Assembly (NCBI RefSeq): GCF_948329515.1
Contig: NZ_CAOJCN010000013.1
Coordinates: forward strand, 62,001 to 126,000
Direction of reading: 5' to 3'
DNA: 64,000 nt
DNA from: Cohnella rhizoplanae
GTDB taxonomy: Bacteria > Bacillota > Bacilli > Paenibacillales > Paenibacillaceae
Within the stretch, counting starts at the first letter, position 1. Each line of letters starts with the position of its first letter. Shown piece after piece: positions 23,100-33,100 of this stretch. The notes below the pieces were generated by a model. The model saw only the letters and a program-made list of their open reading frames with translations. It searched no databases and was not told the origin of the DNA. A program made the translations under genes and the position numbers.

Positions 23100-25052
23100 T
23101 CAGAGCAGATGCATCTTCGCCTCCGCCTCCTGCCACGGCACCGTATACCCGCTCCCCTTGGCGCAGAAGATCGAGGAGGAGGTGTAGAGCGGGTCGGCGT
23201 CCTTCCGGTAGCCCTTCCGCTCGATCACCTCCTGCGCGTCGTGGCAGACGTCGTACCCGCCGAACACGCAGCGGATGCTGCCCCGGCCGTGCGTGAACGA
23301 GGCCAGCTCCGTCGCGTAGTTCATGAAGGTCGCCACGGGTACCCTGCCGGCAATAATCGCATGCGTATCCGTCGTGCGCGGCGGCTCGAACCGTCCGCTG
23401 GCGCGCTGGATATCGGACAGCACCCGGCCCATCTCGTCTATTCCCACTTTGATCTTGAAGTCGTAAAAAGGCTCGAGCAGCACGTTGTCCGCCTTCTCCA
23501 GGCCCTGCCGAAGCGCCCGGAAGGCCGCCTCGCGGAAGTCTCCCCCGTGCGTATGCTCGTTGTGCCCGGCGCCCCGCAGCAGCGTGATCTTGAGGTCGGT
23601 GACCGGCATGCCCGTCAACAAGCCGTGATGCTCCCGCTCGTAGAGATGGCCCTTCACGAGATTCTGGTTGCCTATGCTGAAGTCGTTGGGGTGACAGGCG
23701 CTCGCGAACGCAAGCCCGCTGCCCCGCTCCCCCGGCTCGAGCAGCAGATGCACCTCGGCGTAGTGCCGCAGCGGCTCGAAGTGCCCGTACCCGGTGACCG
23801 CGGACCGGATCGTTTCCTTGTACAAGATCTCCGGACTGCCGAAGGCGATGTCGAGCCCGAACCGTTCCTTCGCGACCTGCTCCAGAACCTCAAGCTGAAT
23901 CAAACCCATGACGTGCAAGTGAATCTCCTGCAGACTCTCCTCCCAGACGACGTTCAGCGACGGGTCCTCCGCATTCAGAATCCGGAAGGCCCGCAGCACG
24001 TCCTTGACGTTCAGGGACTCGGCGAATATCGCCTTGGACTGCAGCGTCGGCACCATCTCGTAAGCCGGCTTGTCCGTATAGACGCCAAGGCCCTGGCCGG
24101 CCTCGGCCGCGGATAGTCCGGTGACCGCGACCAGATCGCCCGCCGCCGCTCGATCGACCGTATGCGACCTGCTCCCGTTGAACGCCAGCAGTCGCGTCGC
24201 CTTCTCCGCGTACCCGATGCCGCCGCTCTCGTAGGCGAGCTCGTCCCGCACCTGCAGCGTACCGCTTAGTACCTTAAGGAAGGTCAGCCGGACGCCGTTC
24301 GCATCGTGGCGAATCTTGTACACGCGTCCGCCGAACGGGGCGTCCTCGTCATAGTCGACTTCCGTCAGCGCGTGCAGCTGCTCCAGGAACTCGGCCACGC
24401 CGGTATCCTGCAGCGCCGAGCCGCTCGCGCACGGGAACAGCCGGCCGCCTTGGATAAGCCCGCGCAGCGCCCTCAGCCAATACGCCGGATCGCCCCCGCC
24501 TTCCAGGAACGCCTCCAGCAGCGCTTCGTCCCGCTCCGCCATACGCTCGCGCAGCGGCTCGGAGACGACTCCGTCCGCAAGGCTGCCTGCGATCGGGACC
24601 GCGTCGGCCGTCAGATGAAGGCGAATCTCCTGCAGGACGCCCTCCGCGTCGGCGCCGACCCGATCCGTCTTGTTAATAAAAAAGAACGTCGGGACCCCAT
24701 GCTTGCGCAGCAGCTGCCAGACGGTCTCGGTATGCCCCTGCACGCCCTCCGCCGCGCTGACGATGACGATCGCGTAGTCCATCGCCAGGACGGCCCGCTC
24801 CATCTCCGGCGAGAAGTCGACGTGCCCGGGCGTGTCGATCAGATAATAGGTCGAGCCCTTGTACGACAGCACCGCCTGGTCCGCGAACACCGTGATGCCC
24901 CGCGCCCGCTCGATCTCGTGGCTGTCCAGATAAGCGTCCTTGTGATCCACCCGGCCCCGCGACCGGATGCTGTTGGTATGATAGAGCAGTTGCTCGGCAA
25001 ACGTGGTCTTGCCCGCGTCCACGTGGGCGAACAGACCGATGGTCTTCCGCAT
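23100..25052 (-). CDS. TetM/EF-G-like translational GTPase (ribosomal protection type)
   Basis: 650 residues. G1 loop HVDAGKTT at about 10-17, DTPGH near 74-78 and NKTDR near 127-131 define an EF-G-type GTPase. The length, domain order and the C-terminal region (FMNYATELASFTHGRGSIRCVF) match Tet(M)/OtrA-like factors, which bind the ribosome and eject tetracycline. Many Bacillota carry chromosomal relatives whose resistance spectrum is unproven. It is monocistronic, and an ABC-F protection gene follows about 3.5 kb away. No regulatory leader is evident upstream. Confidence 0.88.
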   Translation of the reverse strand: MRKTIGLFAHVDAGKTTFAEQLLYHTNSIRSRGRVDHKDAYLDSHEIERARGITVFADQAVLSYKGSTYYLIDTPGHVDFSPEMERAVLAMDYAIVIVSAAEGVQGHTETVWQLLRKHGVPTFFFINKTDRVGADAEGVLQEIRLHLTADAVPIAGSLADGVVSEPLRERMAERDEALLEAFLEGGGDPAYWLRALRGLIQGGRLFPCASGSALQDTGVAEFLEQLHALTEVDYDEDAPFGGRVYKIRHDANGVRLTFLKVLSGTLQVRDELAYESGGIGYAEKATRLLAFNGSRSHTVDRAAAGDLVAVTGLSAAEAGQGLGVYTDKPAYEMVPTLQSKAIFAESLNVKDVLRAFRILNAEDPSLNVVWEESLQEIHLHVMGLIQLEVLEQVAKERFGLDIAFGSPEILYKETIRSAVTGYGHFEPLRHYAEVHLLLEPGERGSGLAFASACHPNDFSIGNQNLVKGHLYEREHHGLLTGMPVTDLKITLLRGAGHNEHTHGGDFREAAFRALRQGLEKADNVLLEPFYDFKIKVGIDEMGRVLSDIQRASGRFEPPRTTDTHAIIAGRVPVATFMNYATELASFTHGRGSIRCVFGGYDVCHDAQEVIERKGYRKDADPLYTSSSIFCAKGSGYTVPWQEAEAKMHLL

Positions 25053-25125
25053 GATCGTATCCCACTTCCAGATGTCCTCGCGTCGTATCCGCTAGTCCCA
25101 TTAAAGCACAATCCGCTCCTCTCCG

Positions 25126-26169
25126 TCACGCCGGTATCCCTGAACCGTCCACCCGCTTCTTCACCCTCGACGCGGCGCGATACGCCTTCAAGTAACAGGC
25201 CGACAGCAGGAACAGACCGCGGCTGTTGAGCAGCGCGAAGCCCCGCAGCGGCAGCCAGGTCCCGCTGTCTCCCGCGATCCGCCGCATGCACTCGAAGAAA
25301 AACGGATGACGGCTAGCCAGCTTTAGATCTCTGCGCAGCCTGCGGAGCCCCGTGCGGCATTCCAGGTTGTGCAGGCTGTTGTCCAGCACGCGGTCGAACA
25401 GGAGGCCGGCCATCATGTTCTCGGTCTTGGCCTGATCCTCGTATGCCGCATAATACGTCCTGAATTTCTCGACGAGCGTCAGCTCCTTCTGCAGATAATC
25501 GGGCTTGAAGCTGTGCGTCAGGGAGCCCTGGCGCTGGTAATAGTTGTACAAGGCCATGGGGACGGCGGCCACGATGCGCGTATGCAGCAGGTAGAACAGG
25601 TTGAACAGCACGTCCTCGCTGAACACCTCTCCGTGCGCGTCGAACCGGATGGCATGGTCGCGGATGACGCTCCGCTTATACAGCTTATTCCACAGGACGA
25701 CCGAGAACTTCTTGTCCAGCCAATACCGGTCGATGCCGCGCGCCGCGATATGGACGGTCTCGTCGGTCAGTCCCAGCGCGTTCGGGACGACCCGCCGGTC
25801 GTAGACCGTGTTGTAGTCGCACGCGCACAGGTCCGCGCCGGTCTCCAGCGCGCGCTGATACAGCGTCTCGAACATCCCGGGCTCCGCCCAGTCGTCCGCG
25901 TCGACGAAGCCGACATAGGTCCCGGCGGCGACGTCGAGCCCCGCGTTGCGCGCGCCGCCCTGTCCCTGGTTAGCCTGTCGAATCACCTTGATCCTGCCGT
26001 CCATGCCGGCATAGCGCGACAGGATCTCGGCCGAACGGTCCGTCGAGCCGTCGTCGACCAGAATGATCTCGATATCGCTTAGCGTCTGCCCGATCAGGGA
26101 GTCCAGGCATCTGGGCAGATACGACGCGACATTGTATACGGGCACGATAATGCTGACTGCTGGCTTCAT
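25126..26169 (-). CDS. Family 2 glycosyltransferase
   Basis: 347 residues; the ATG at 26169 is chosen because GGAGG precedes it by six bases, whereas the open frame adds 26 unsupported codons. The GT-A fold shows VSIIVPVYN near 5-13, ILVDDGSTD near 37-45 (nucleotide binding) and the metal-binding FVDADDW near 90-96. A C-terminal helical region of about 120 residues follows. The family transfers sugar from a nucleotide-sugar to a cell-surface glycan or protein. Another glycosyltransferase lies 480 bases upstream on the same strand. Confidence 0.9.
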   Translation of the reverse strand: MKPAVSIIVPVYNVASYLPRCLDSLIGQTLSDIEIILVDDGSTDRSAEILSRYAGMDGRIKVIRQANQGQGGARNAGLDVAAGTYVGFVDADDWAEPGMFETLYQRALETGADLCACDYNTVYDRRVVPNALGLTDETVHIAARGIDRYWLDKKFSVVLWNKLYKRSVIRDHAIRFDAHGEVFSEDVLFNLFYLLHTRIVAAVPMALYNYYQRQGSLTHSFKPDYLQKELTLVEKFRTYYAAYEDQAKTENMMAGLLFDRVLDNSLHNLECRTGLRRLRRDLKLASRHPFFFECMRRIAGDSGTWLPLRGFALLNSRGLFLLSACYLKAYRAASRVKKRVDGSGIPA

Positions 26170-26648
26170 GTTCATCCTCCGTATGAGTGGAATGAGAAAT
26201 AGCCCGCCGCTGGAAATCCGGGGTTTGGGTCGGCGGCATGCGAGCATGTGCGGGTATCGGGACTTCGTCGCTGCCTGTCGGAGGGGGTTATGTATGTATG
26301 AGCGTGTAGTACGGAGCCCGGAATTTCGCGCAAAGCAGCGGAACGTTTTTCGAAGAAACAGACGCTACATAATTAAACCTTGAAACGGAGATTAAAACAG
26401 GCGCACGTTCGCATCTTCGTCCATGCTTGCGTCTTGAAGCGGTCGTTGCTTTTTGCAAGCGCGGGCGCCGTTATCGTCGAATGCGCCTATGGCCCGCCCC
26501 AGCGGGCAGCCACGGCGTCCGCTTGCGGCAAGCCGTGGTACCTGCCCGGCGGAGGACCGGTCTCCCGGGCGGAGTCGTTCGGCTCCGCAGGCCGGCAGGC
26601 CGGCCGCACCTCCGTCGTCTTCGAGTAATTCCCGCTGGACTGCTAGAG
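26170..26648. other. Gap between two glycosyltransferase genes, no gene seen
   Basis: 479 bases with no convincing coding sequence. Several short open frames exist on both strands but lack ribosome sites and recognisable domains. The right part is Arg/Gly-codon rich by composition only. It must contain the promoter of the family 2 glycosyltransferase gene, but I see no clear -35/-10 pair. Confidence 0.5.
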
Positions 26649-28109
26649 TCAACGGGCATGAGTAAAATAAACGTTTTCATACGCATAGGCTTCGTCTTCG
26701 ACGGATCTCCTTGGCGAGCGTCGGAGGTTTCTCTTAAGCGAGTTCAGTAAGGCGGGAGACTGCAGGATACGTTTGAATTGGCGGGCCAGGTCCCCGGCGT
26801 TTCCGGCCCGGAAGGTGAGGCCGTTGGTACCGTCGCGAACCTTCTCCGCCATTCCGCCAATGTCGGAGACGACGGCCGGAACGCCCGATGCCAGCGCTTC
26901 GATGAGCGCGAACGGGTAATTCTCGTACCAGACGGAAGGGACGACGGCAACGTCGCTTTCCTGATAGATTCGCGGCAGGTCCGCCTCCGAATAAGACCCC
27001 TGGAAGGCGATGCGCGGATCCGCGGATGCCATCTCCTGCATGGCCCTCATGTAATCCGGATGGCCCGTACCGTAGAGATTCAGACGTAGCCTGGGCGAAC
27101 GGACCAACGACATCGCTTGAATTATCACATGTACGCCTTTGTGCTCGGTGATCGAACCGCCGTATACGAACGTAAGGGGCGATCCTTTGCCGTAAACCTT
27201 CTTATTGAGGAGCAGCGAAGCGTACCGCAATCCGTGAGGCAGCACTTCGACACGGAGAGCGGGGAAGACGCTCTTGACCATCGAAGCAAGGAAAGCGGAA
27301 GGGGACAGCACGAGGCTGGCCGATTCCAGAATAGGAAGCAAACTCGCGAGTCGATCTTGTACGTTCGGGATCCGGCAGCGGGCCAGACATGCGGCACCGC
27401 CCTCGGGACCCGAACATGGCTGGAGGTTATCGTAGAGCATGACGGACTTGGGGCATATCGTCCAGTAGTCCGTTAACGTGATCACGTAAGGGATGCCCCG
27501 GAGCTGGGACGATCGCGCAAACTCGAGCGCTCTCATCGGATGCCCGATATGAACGATGGACGGTTGTTCGCGTTCGAGGACGTGATCGGCAAAGGCGAGC
27601 AGGCTGGGGTCTCCGAACTCAAATCGGGATTCCGGGTCGAACGTCCGATGGCGATATGCCAGCACCGGGACGCCTTCGTACGCGTATTCGCCGTAGAAGA
27701 CATCTCCCACCGCATTCGCGCCGTCTTCCGCCAATGAGGGGCTGTACGTAACCACCTTAACGCGATGACCCTTGTCTTGCATCGATCTAGCCATGTTAAG
27801 CACGAACTTCTCCGTACCCGTGAAGGACTCCGGAAAGAAACTGTGGACCAAGTACAGAATGCTTAGCCTTTCTCCCGACGCTTGGCGCAGATTCGGCTGG
27901 GGAATATAGGAATGGGCATCCGATTCCGGATATATAGGTTTGGCGCGGTCGACGCTTCGTTTTCCGACTTTTCGTTTGATTGCGGCTCGGATCGCCTTCC
28001 CGCGAGCTTTCCGCCCCGCTCCCGCCTTTTTGCCGCCCTTCCCGAGTCTCTTCGCGCGGGAGTCGCGCAGCATCGCCCGTTTCTTACGGCGCTTCCTTAT
28101 CCGGGCCAC
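26649..28109 (-). CDS. Family 4 glycosyltransferase with basic N-terminal tail
   Basis: 486 residues from a GTG seven bases after AAAGGGAGG. The catalytic part (about 80-480) is GT-B: ILYLVHSFFPESFTGTEKFVLNMA at its start, GGSITEHKGVHVIIQAM in the donor domain, and EALASGVPAVVSDIGGMAE, the E-rich nucleotide-sugar motif. Residues 1-60 are very rich in Lys and Arg (RIRKRRKKR, GKGGKKAGAGRKARGK), which is unusual for the family. That tail may bind the membrane, a polyanion or nucleic acid. The closest family role is surface polysaccharide or glycoprotein assembly. Confidence 0.88.
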   Translation of the reverse strand: MARIRKRRKKRAMLRDSRAKRLGKGGKKAGAGRKARGKAIRAAIKRKVGKRSVDRAKPIYPESDAHSYIPQPNLRQASGERLSILYLVHSFFPESFTGTEKFVLNMARSMQDKGHRVKVVTYSPSLAEDGANAVGDVFYGEYAYEGVPVLAYRHRTFDPESRFEFGDPSLLAFADHVLEREQPSIVHIGHPMRALEFARSSQLRGIPYVITLTDYWTICPKSVMLYDNLQPCSGPEGGAACLARCRIPNVQDRLASLLPILESASLVLSPSAFLASMVKSVFPALRVEVLPHGLRYASLLLNKKVYGKGSPLTFVYGGSITEHKGVHVIIQAMSLVRSPRLRLNLYGTGHPDYMRAMQEMASADPRIAFQGSYSEADLPRIYQESDVAVVPSVWYENYPFALIEALASGVPAVVSDIGGMAEKVRDGTNGLTFRAGNAGDLARQFKRILQSPALLNSLKRNLRRSPRRSVEDEAYAYENVYFTHAR

Positions 28110-28340
28110 GGCACACCCTCCCTTTTATACGAACGACGGCCTGCGTTCAAACCATCTTATGTGCACCGAGAGGTCATGCTTGGGCAGGCATCCAGACGAA
28201 AACGACGAACTTCTCCAGCGCGCCGTTATCTCACTCCTGCGCCGCTTCGTTGCCGGCATCGGCGAGATAAAGGTTGATTCCACCATTGCGCATGATTTAA
28301 AATACGGTTAAATCGACCGGATTGGAGCTGAAGAGTAAAT

Positions 28341-28442
28341 GTGATTATTCTTGCCGATACCAAGGAAGACAGCGCTCGTTCGCCTGTATTCTTTGCCGTG
28401 CAAGAAAGTTACGTTACTCTTCTCTCGATCGGCGGGCCCTGA
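28341..28442 (+). CDS. Candidate 33-residue leader peptide of ABC-F gene
   Basis: A GTG-initiated open frame that ends inside the leader of the ABC-F gene. A weak purine-rich element (GAAGAG) precedes it by five bases. Its codons 20-24 cover the 5' arm of the downstream terminator-like hairpin. Antibiotic-stalled ribosomes on such peptides relieve attenuation in known ABC-F genes (vmlR, vga(A) leaders). The peptide has no recognised homology and another start could be used. Confidence 0.35.
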   Translation: MIILADTKEDSARSPVFFAVQESYVTLLSIGGP

Positions 28443-28524
28443 TCCATTCCTTGGATCGGCGGATTTTTCCTGTACCCATTCGAGCTGCGAGAAGTAACTT
28501 TCTTGCGGCTCTTTCTATTTTTCC
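28400..28524 (+). promoter_or_regulatory. Attenuator hairpin in ABC-F leader
   Basis: GCAAGAAAGTTAC (28400-28412) and GTAACTTTCTTGC (28494-28506) are perfect 13-base complements, extended by TTCTC/GAGAA. They are followed by a pyrimidine run ending in ATTTTTCC (28507-28524), so this can terminate transcription before the ABC-F gene. A second small hairpin GATCC...GGATC lies between the arms. Confidence 0.75.
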
Positions 28525-28539
28525 AAGGGAGGAATCCGC

Positions 28540-30018
28540 ATGTCATTGATCCAAGTGAAAAACCTGACGTTCGCCTACGACGGCAGCTACGATAACGTAT
28601 TCGAAGACGCGAGCTTCCAGATCGATACCGACTGGAAATTAGGCTTCACCGGACGGAACGGCCGGGGCAAGACCACTTTTCTCAACCTGCTGCTCGGCAA
28701 GTACGAATACCGCGGACAGATCTCGGCGTCCGTAAGCTTCGAGTACTTCCCCTTTCCCGTCGCGAATCCCGAGGACCTGACGCTGTTCGTCATGGAAGGC
28801 ATCGTGCCGGAAGCCGCGGAGTGGGAGATCAAGCGCGAGCTCTCGCTGCTCAAGGTGTCGGAGGACACGCTGTACCGCCCCTTCGAGTCGCTGTCGAACG
28901 GCGAGCAGACCAAGGTGCTGCTGGCCGCCCTTTTTCTGAAGGAGAACAGCTTCCTGCTCATCGACGAGCCGACCAACCATCTCGACGTGCACGCCCGCAA
29001 GCTGGTCAGCGATTACTTGAGGTCCAAGCGCGGCTTCATCCTCGTGTCCCACGACCGGGCGTTCCTCGACAACTGCGTCGATCACGTGCTGTCCATCAAC
29101 AAGGCCGATATCGATATACAGAAAGGCAACTTCTCCGACTGGTGGGAGAACAAGCGGCGGGAGGACGAATTCGAGCTGGCGGAGAACGACAAGCTGAAGA
29201 AGGACATCAAGCGGCTGTCGGACGCCGCCAAGCGAACGAGCGACTGGTCGGACGCGGTGGAGAAAACAAAGAACGGCACGCGCGTCGGCGGCCTGCGTCC
29301 GGATAAAGGCTACATCGGCCACAAGGCCGCGAAGATGATGAAGCGCTCCAAGGCCGCCGAGCACAGACAGCAGGCGGCGATCGAGGAACGCTCCGGGCTG
29401 CTGAAGAACATCGAGAGCGCGGAGAGCCTGAAGATCCCGCAGCTCGCGTATCATCAGGACCGGCTCGTCGAGCTGGCGGGCGTGTCGATTCTCTACGGAG
29501 AGAAGGCCGTCTGCGAGGATGTCGGATTCGCCGTCGAGCGGGGCGACCGGATCGCGCTGTCGGGGCCGAACGGCTCGGGCAAGTCGAGCGTCCTCAAGCT
29601 GATCTGCGGGGAGGCGCTCACTTATACGGGCACACTTCGGCGCGGGAGTCAGCTGAAAATCTCGTTCGTATCCCAGGACACCTCGCACCTGAAGGGCAGT
29701 CTGACAGACTACGCGGCCGAGCATGGGATCGACGAGAGCTTGTTCAAGGCTATCCTGCGCAAGTTCGACTTTGCCAGGGTGCAATTCGAAAAGGACATCT
29801 CGTCCTACAGCGGCGGCCAGAAAAAGAAGGTATTGATCGCGAGGAGCCTGTGCGAGCAGGCGCATCTGTACGTCTGGGACGAACCGCTTAACTTCGTCGA
29901 CGTCCTCTCCCGCATGCAGATCGAGGAGCTGCTGCTGGAGCACGCCCCCACGATCCTGTTCGTGGAGCATGACAGCGAGTTCTGCAGGCGCATCGCGACG
30001 AAGATCGTCGAGCTGTAA
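28540..30018 (+). CDS. ABC-F ribosomal protection ATPase (Lsa/Vga-like)
   Basis: 492 residues seven bases after AAGGGAGG (28525-28532). Two ABC domains without membrane segments: Walker A GRNGRGKTT (38-46), signature SLSNGEQTK (about 124) and Walker B FLLIDEPTNHLD (about 146). A charged helical linker of roughly 100 residues (about 190-300) follows. Then come Walker A GPNGSGKSS (about 345), signature SYSGGQKKK (about 424) and WDEPLNFVD (about 449). The second Walker B context (WDEPLN) and N-terminus match the Lsa family, which displaces lincosamides, pleuromutilins and streptogramin A from the ribosome. The attenuator leader suggests drug-inducible expression. Confidence 0.92.
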   Translation: MSLIQVKNLTFAYDGSYDNVFEDASFQIDTDWKLGFTGRNGRGKTTFLNLLLGKYEYRGQISASVSFEYFPFPVANPEDLTLFVMEGIVPEAAEWEIKRELSLLKVSEDTLYRPFESLSNGEQTKVLLAALFLKENSFLLIDEPTNHLDVHARKLVSDYLRSKRGFILVSHDRAFLDNCVDHVLSINKADIDIQKGNFSDWWENKRREDEFELAENDKLKKDIKRLSDAAKRTSDWSDAVEKTKNGTRVGGLRPDKGYIGHKAAKMMKRSKAAEHRQQAAIEERSGLLKNIESAESLKIPQLAYHQDRLVELAGVSILYGEKAVCEDVGFAVERGDRIALSGPNGSGKSSVLKLICGEALTYTGTLRRGSQLKISFVSQDTSHLKGSLTDYAAEHGIDESLFKAILRKFDFARVQFEKDISSYSGGQKKKVLIARSLCEQAHLYVWDEPLNFVDVLSRMQIEELLLEHAPTILFVEHDSEFCRRIATKIVEL

Positions 30019-30130
30019 GGTTGGAAAATGATGCGCAAACGCGGATTTTGTCGAAGGAATTCAGGCTCCGTCCATCGAATTAAAGGGGATTAAGATTGCT
30101 CGACGTGTCTGAGCAACGGAGGGTCCCCCA

Positions 30131-33100
30131 TTGATCGTACGCACCAAGCTCGCTATCCCGCGACTTCGAAGCGCTCCCGTTCCCAGGCCGAGGCTGATGC
30201 AGAAGCTGAACGAGGGGCTGAACGCCAAGCTGACGCTCGTGTCCGGCCAATCCGGCTACGGGAAGACCACGGCGCTATGCCAATGGGCGCGGGAAGCCCG
30301 GCTCCCCGTGGCATGGATATCGCTGGACCGGCAAGACAACGATTGGATCGCATTCTGGAGCGGCGTGACGGCGGCCGTCGAAGCCGTCGCGCCGGGCTTC
30401 GGCGCTGCGGTCCTATCGCTCGTGAAGGAAGGGCCTTCGTCCGCCCCGGCTTCGGCGTCGGCCCCTGCCTGGTCGTCGGAGCCTGCGATCAAGGCGCTGC
30501 TGAACGAGCTGTACGGCCTGGCAGGCGAGCTCGCGATCGTGCTCGACGATTATCAATTCATCGAGCTCCCCGCGATCCACCGTTCTTGGGCCTACTTCGT
30601 CGAGCGCTTGCCCGATGCCGTGCATCTCTACGTCGCGAGCCGCATCGATCCGGCGATCCCGACGGCCAGACTGCTCGCCAGACAAGAGCTGCACCGCGTG
30701 ACGACGGACGATCTGCGGTTCGATGCGGACGAGGGACGCGTCTTCTTCGAGCGTAAAACGGAGCTGTCGCTCACGGGAGAGCAAGCGTCCGTGCTCGTGC
30801 GCCAGACGGAAGGGTGGATCAGCGGTTTGCAGCTGGCGGCCATCTCGCTTGGGCGCAGCCCCGATCCGGCCTCATTCATCAGGCAGTTCAGCGGCAGACA
30901 ACATCAGATCGCGGATTACTTGCTGGAGGAAGTGTTCCGGGATCTCGAGGCGCCGCTTCAGGCTTTTCTGCTCGAGACGTCCGTCCTGGCGCGGATGAAT
31001 CCGGCGCTATGCGAGGCCGTGACGGGCCGGGCCGACTGCCGCGCGCTGCTCGCGAGACTGGAGCAGCTCAATCTGTTCCTGATCCCGTTGGACGAAGAGC
31101 GGCAGTGGTACCGATACCATCACCTGCTCTCCGACTTCCTGCGCGGCCTGTTCGCCGGCAGCGATCCCGAAGGCTGGGCGGCCGCGCATGCGAGAGCCGC
31201 GAGGTGGCTCGAGGAGCAAGGCGCTATCGAGGAGGCCGGCGAGCACTATATGGAGGGGCGGCAGTACGCGGATGCCGTGCGTCTGATCGAGCGGCATCTG
31301 CCCGAGCTGATCCAGAGCAGGGGCGCGACCCTGAGCCGCTGGGTGCTGCGGCTGCCGGAGGGCAGTCTCGCAGGCAAGCCGATGGCAGAGATGTTCTATC
31401 TGCTTCTGCTGACCGGCAGCGGGCAGAAGGAGACGGCCGCGCGCAAGATCGGGGAGGCGCGGGCGCGGTACGAGGCGCTGCAGGGCGCGATGGACGAATC
31501 GGCATGGCGGGCGGCGATGGGCAACCTTTATTTTCTGAGCGGGATCTCCTGCTACCTGCTGAAGGACCTGGCGGGCGTATCCGCGTACTTCGAGCTCGCC
31601 GAACGGCTCTTTCCCGAGGCGCGGCTGCTGCGCTCGGTCTCGTTCAACAACAATCACGTGCTCGACGAATTCGACGATCACCTGGGCTATCTGAACGATT
31701 ACCATGCCGCAAGCGACTTCATGGACAAGTGGCTAGCCGCATGGGGCGGCAATCTGGCGCATCCGTTCGTCCTGTCGCTAAACGCCTCGCACAGCAGGCT
31801 GCTGTACGAATGGAACCGGCTCGAGGAAGCGGAAGCGTGCGTGCGTCGATTGCTGGGCCGCGGCGATACGCCGCCCGTCGCTCGGACGCTCCTGCACCTC
31901 TACGGGAGCGCGTCGCGCATCATGCAGGCCCGGGGGCATCCGGCGGAGGCGGCGGACCTGCTGGTCCAACTGCGGGCGCGGATCGACTCGCCGGACTACG
32001 ATCTCTACATGCGCAGGATCGAAGCGGAGGAAGCCTGCCTGCTCGTGCGGCAAGGCGACCTGCCGCGGGCGGCGCGGTGGCTCGAGCGATGCGGCATGTC
32101 GCACGCGGACGAGGTGTCCGCCGGCAGCGCGGTGGAGCAGCTGTCGCTGGCCCGGGTGCTGGCCGCCTGCGGGCGCGGCGCGGAAGCGCTGGATCTGGCG
32201 GAGCGGCTGTATGCGCTGCTGTGCAGGGAGGATCGCCTGCGGGACCGGATCCAGGCGCTGCTCGTGCAGTGCGCGGCGCTGCGCGGACTGGGGCGGACTG
32301 ACGAAGCGACGGTCAGGCTGGACACGGCCTTGCGGCTCGCGGAGCCGCAGGGCTTCGTCCGCAGCTTCGTCGACGAAGGCGCTGGCATGGCGGATCTCCT
32401 GGCCGCGTATGTCGGGATGGAATCGCGCGGAACCGGAGGCGCCTTCGCGTATGCGCTAAGGTTGCTGCGGGCGCTGTCGGCCGACGAGGCTGGCAGAAGG
32501 GTGGCGAGCGGGACGGCGAAGGCCGAGGTCGTCGAAGCCGCGAATCGCGGCGCGGCAGAGGGCGGTGTGACGGGGGATCACGGAGCCGCGACGGTTAGCG
32601 AGACGGTGGGAAGCGGAGCCGAGAAGGTCAGTGCGATGGCGGGAAGCGGTATAGAAGGCGCGGCGACGGATCGCGGTGCAGCGGAGGGCGGCGTGGCGGC
32701 GGAAAGAAAGGCGCCTGCCGTCGGACGGCTGCAGGTCAATTGTTTCGGCAGATTCAAGGTGTGTGGCCCAGACGGCCGGGAAGTCCGGTGGCGTACCTCC
32801 AAAGCGGAGGAGCTACTGGCCTACCTGGTGCATCACCGGGGAGAGGCGGTGGACCGGTATCGAATCATGGACGCGTTGTGGGACGACGACTCCGCCAAGA
32901 CGTCCGCCAATCTGCACACGACGGTGCACTTGCTCCGCAAGACGCTCGGAAGCATCGGCATCGAAGGCGTCATTCAGCACAACCGCGGATTTTATCGCGT
33001 CGACGTCGACGTTCTGGACTGCGATTATCTGTCGTTCGAGGCTTGGGCATCCTCCGGCACGCCACCGACCGACGACAATATCGACCGCTGCGAAGCGATA

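Noticed and set aside
26380..26628. 82-codon frame between glycosyltransferases
   Set aside because: No ribosome site or recognisable domain; composition alone explains it.
28322..28549. 75-codon frame from TTG through the ABC-F leader
   Set aside because: Runs through the terminator stem and overlaps the ABC-F start; the shorter GTG frame fits attenuation better.
28639..29970. 443-codon minus-strand frame
   Set aside because: Complement of the ABC-F gene; GC-rich third positions keep the opposite frame open.
30814..32301. 495-codon plus-strand frame
   Set aside because: Out-of-frame shadow of the MalT/BTAD gene with Arg/Ala-rich translation.
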